Positions 61,683 to 64,000 of a stretch of 64,000 nt of DNA are shown in pieces. The stretch lies in assembly GCF_029955155.1 (NCBI RefSeq), contig NZ_JAPNOZ010000012.1, positions 763,610 through 827,609 on the forward strand, in the 5' to 3' direction. The notes under the pieces are model-generated. The model was not told the origin of the DNA. It saw only the letters and a list, made by a program, of their open reading frames with translations, and did no database searches. How positions within the stretch are numbered: the first letter of the stretch is position 1; the number at the start of each line of letters is the position of its first letter. A program made the translations under genes and the position numbers. The DNA comes from Psychrobacillus sp. NEAU-3TGS (GTDB taxonomy: Bacteria > Bacillota > Bacilli > Bacillales_A > Planococcaceae).

Positions 61683-62114
61683 CTAAATATCGAAGCCGAT
61701 CATATTTTCTGCAATATCATTGAAGGAATCCTCAGATTCTTCAAAGTAACTTTCCCATGCTTCCTTCGCCCAAATTTCAAGACGATTAGAAACACCTAAG
61801 ACGATACATTCCTTGTCCATCTTTGCGTAATTACGAAGATTGCTTGGAATATTGATACGTCCTGTTTTATCGATTTCAACTTCTGTAGCACCTGAAAAGA
61901 AAAACCTAGTAAATGCCCGTGCATCTTTTTTCGTTACGGGAAGTTCTTTTAACTTTTCCTCGAGTTTTCGCCATTCATTCATAGGATAACCAAATAAACA
62001 ATTATCAAGACCACGTGTTAAAACAAAACAGTCTTCTAAGTGTTCACGAAATTTAGAAGGTATTATTAACCGTCCTTTCGCATCAACGTTATGTTGATAT
62101 TCGCCCATGAACAT
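61683..62114 (-). CDS. mraZ: Transcriptional regulator MraZ
   Basis: First gene of the dcw cluster. MraZ forms rings with two SpoVT-AbrB-like domains and binds repeats upstream of its own operon. The halves have [18 protein letters not shown] and [18 protein letters not shown] choose the ATG at 62114 (143 aa), with GGGGTGA five bases upstream; a GTG at 62123 is an alternative. Confidence 0.94.
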   Translation of the reverse strand: MFMGEYQHNVDAKGRLIIPSKFREHLEDCFVLTRGLDNCLFGYPMNEWRKLEEKLKELPVTKKDARAFTRFFFSGATEVEIDKTGRINIPSNLRNYAKMDKECIVLGVSNRLEIWAKEAWESYFEESEDSFNDIAENMIGFDI

Positions 62115-62145
62115 GCTACTCACCCCACTTTATGTCATTAACATA

Positions 62146-62169
62146 CCACATCCCCCCACTTTCCTCCAC
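62146..62169 (-). promoter_or_regulatory. Putative MraZ-binding box
   Basis: On the minus strand GTGG occurs three times at exact 10-base spacing (complement at 62166-62169, 62156-62159 and 62146-62149), 32-55 bases before the mraZ start. A fourth GTGG lies close to the start codon, off that spacing. MraZ proteins are known to bind direct repeats of this kind upstream of mraZ. Confidence 0.65.
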
Positions 62170-62261
62170 CCATTTTTTAAAAATGAGCATTAAATTTTTC
62201 AAAATGCGTAAATAGTACTTGTTGAGACAAAAATAGTGCCAAAAAGCTATATTTCTCATCA

Positions 62262-62292
62262 CAAAAAGCCCCCACATAAATTGTGGGGGCTC
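62262..62292 (-). terminator. Terminator after bshC
   Basis: AGCCCCCACA pairs with TGTGGGGGCT around a short AT loop, followed on the minus strand by TTTTTG. It separates bshC from mraZ. Confidence 0.85.
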
Positions 62293-62413
62293 AAGCGACT
62301 ATCCAATATGTCTCGGCGTATTTATGCTCAGATTTCCCTTGAGAACTTGCTCTGTAAATCTGTGGCATCCACCGTAAGCTATACCATTATCCAGCAGTTT
62401 TTCTTTGCTTAAG

Positions 62414-64000
62414 TTAGATATATACTACATGATGCTTCCCATTAAACTCGTAAGGAACTTGTAAAAGCTCTTTTATAAAGTTGGGTCCTACTTCATTTAA
62501 TAATTGAAGTGGGGAATAGGTTCTCTCTTGTAATCCTCCATTTGGGATTAGATCCATTATGAGTCGATCATAGCGATGAATAGATGCATCTAGCTTACCA
62601 AGGAGTGTATCATCGATGGCATGTTCGATAAATGTAAATTGTCTCTCATGATACTGTAAATTCTTTTGAACAAGTGGACTTAGTTTTAGATTATCCTCTA
62701 TTAAAAGTTCCTCTAATTTCTCATACTTAGCAGTGAGCTCCTGTCTCATCGTTTCAATCAAGTGGGGAATTTGCTCATTTCGATGATTGTTAATGTACCG
62801 AAGTTTCGCCTCTTCCACTGCCCCACCCCATAAATCTTGCATAGAAAAAGAAAACTTTTCGAGTAAAGTTTGTGTTTTTGTATTAGCAACAGTGACACTC
62901 AATCTCGGCATAATGACTGGCATCTTCATATGAAACAGTTCAAATGCCGTTTTTAATGTTCCCCAATAGGCGATTTCCCCTGGTCCACCGATAAAACTTA
63001 ATACAGGGAATACCATCTCTTGCATGATTGGTCGTGTTACCACATTATTACTTAGCTTTTCAGGATAATTCTTTGCAATATCCATCAACTCATCTTCGGT
63101 AAAGGAAAGTCCTTTTGCTTCGTTGATGAATGCCCCATCTTTTCTTTCTAATAAAAATCGTTCTCCATCTTCCACATAAAATAAATGGGCTGCTGAATCC
63201 TTCGTTTGAATCGGCGTTCCAAATCCAGATTGCTCGAATTCAGTTTCTTTTTCAAAGACGATTTTTGCAAGTTGAGAGGCGTTCTTTACAAAAAGTTGAA
63301 AATATTCACTTTCTAACTTTCTAAACGGTTCATAAGCAGCATCTATTAAAAGTAATCCTTCTTCATGAAAAAGGTCATTCATAAGCGCAGCAAAGAAGTC
63401 TGTATACGTTTCATTATTTTCTAAGTGAGCCATTACTTTAGAAAAAAGCTCTTTGGTATACAACGTTTCCGGTAAGCTTTGAAAAATTTCAGTCAAATAA
63501 TGATCCATTAAAGATTTATCAAATGTTGTTTCAGATGCTATTTTCTTTATTCTTGATTTTGCAGGATATACTAATTTTTGAAGCCTTCTACTTTTTTCTA
63601 TGTAAACATGGTTAATCTCGTCGATGTCATGGTCTTCTCCAGCAATCCAAAAAACAGGAATAACAGGAACTCCAAGTTTCTCCCTTTGCTGTTTTGCTAA
63701 TGTAATAACAGATATCGCCTTATGGATAGAATACATTGGCCCTGTTAATAGACCAGCTTGCTGCCCTCCAATTACAACGACTCCATTGTCTTTTAACTCT
63801 TCTAAATGTTGACTACTTTTTTCTGAAAGCCCAAACTTCCGCATATAAGTCGTCAATACTTCTACAAGTTCCATTCTTTTGGTTATGCTAAAATCAGTTT
63901 CTTGAAGTCTTCTATTAAGCGCCTTTTGGTCCCATTCATAATGAAAAAAAGAAGATAAGCTAGCCGCATCCTCCAAATATTTCTTATAAAAAAGGGTCGC
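62414..64000 (-). CDS. bshC: Bacillithiol biosynthesis cysteine-adding enzyme BshC (5' end outside window)
   Basis: Adds cysteine to glucosaminyl malate in bacillithiol synthesis, the thiol that replaces glutathione in these bacteria. The frame is open to base 64000 with no suitable start, so the N-terminus is cut off; about 528 residues are present of the usual 540. Visible features are GGQQAGLLTGPMYSIHKA (Rossmann-like binding loop) and IAGEDHDIDEINHVY, followed by a coiled coil. Position beside mraZ matches B. subtilis. Confidence 0.93.
   Translation of the reverse strand, partial: ATLFYKKYLEDAASLSSFFHYEWDQKALNRRLQETDFSITKRMELVEVLTTYMRKFGLSEKSSQHLEELKDNGVVVIGGQQAGLLTGPMYSIHKAISVITLAKQQREKLGVPVIPVFWIAGEDHDIDEINHVYIEKSRRLQKLVYPAKSRIKKIASETTFDKSLMDHYLTEIFQSLPETLYTKELFSKVMAHLENNETYTDFFAALMNDLFHEEGLLLIDAAYEPFRKLESEYFQLFVKNASQLAKIVFEKETEFEQSGFGTPIQTKDSAAHLFYVEDGERFLLERKDGAFINEAKGLSFTEDELMDIAKNYPEKLSNNVVTRPIMQEMVFPVLSFIGGPGEIAYWGTLKTAFELFHMKMPVIMPRLSVTVANTKTQTLLEKFSFSMQDLWGGAVEEAKLRYINNHRNEQIPHLIETMRQELTAKYEKLEELLIEDNLKLSPLVQKNLQYHERQFTFIEHAIDDTLLGKLDASIHRYDRLIMDLIPNGGLQERTYSPLQLLNEVGPNFIKELLQVPYEFNGKHHVVYI

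Overview
The window is low-GC, densely packed chromosomal DNA from an endospore-forming member of the Bacillales. Spore genes are plain (an alpha/beta-type small acid-soluble spore protein, spoIIGA, sigE, sigG, spoVD, and a spoVE-like gene). The order bshC-mraZ-dcw-ftsAZ-spoIIGA-sigE-sigG-ylm-divIVA-ileS-lspA-pyr follows Bacillus subtilis closely. The division cluster lacks murE, murG and murB. My inference is a Planococcaceae/Caryophanaceae-type organism (Psychrobacillus, Sporosarcina or Lysinibacillus relatives, often L-Lys-type cell walls) rather than Bacillus itself; this is not proven by the sequence.

Layout. 1-8.7 kb: tail of an M14 peptidase, a small membrane protein, a methionine ABC importer (metNPQ), a 3'-frameshifted Gfo/Idh/MocA oxidoreductase, an SASP gene, a protein with a long Ser/Thr/Asn/Ala-rich tail, and the TldD/TldE protease pair. 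8.8-12.7 kb: a ureohydrolase and an APC permease behind a sigma-54 promoter, next to a PAS-AAA-Fis activator gene; a 19-bp dyad occurs once upstream of that promoter and once upstream of the activator. 12.9-17.6 kb: hprK, a DUF421 protein, a LysR regulator divergent from a CofE-like (F420:glutamate ligase family) protein, and an ECF S component. 17.7-23.2 kb: an operon of BmrA-like ABC exporter, OmpR-type regulator and histidine kinase behind a leader peptide plus terminator, then a MarR-controlled quinone reductase and a small membrane protein.

23.5-36.6 kb: the complete pyrimidine operon (pyrR-P-B-C-AA-AB-K-D-F-E, minus strand), tightly coupled by overlapping start and stop codons and led by a PyrR attenuator, preceded by rluD-type ylyB and lspA. 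36.7-37.2 kb: a GC-rich inverted-repeat element. 37.3-49.9 kb: ileS with a T-box leader, divIVA, ylmH, ylmG, sepF, ylmE, ylmC, sigG, sigE, spoIIGA (with a Spo0A-type promoter), a second copy of the GC-rich element in opposite orientation, ftsZ and ftsA. 50-62 kb: sbp, ylxX, ylxW, divIB, spoVE-like, murD, mraY, spoVD-like, pbpB, ftsL, rsmH, mraZ. 62.4 kb to the end: bshC, cut by the window edge.

Three genes show apparent single-base lesions (oxidoreductase 3' end, exporter 5' end, spoVE-like start). All are recognisable because the correct protein continues in another frame. They may be assembly indels or true mutations.
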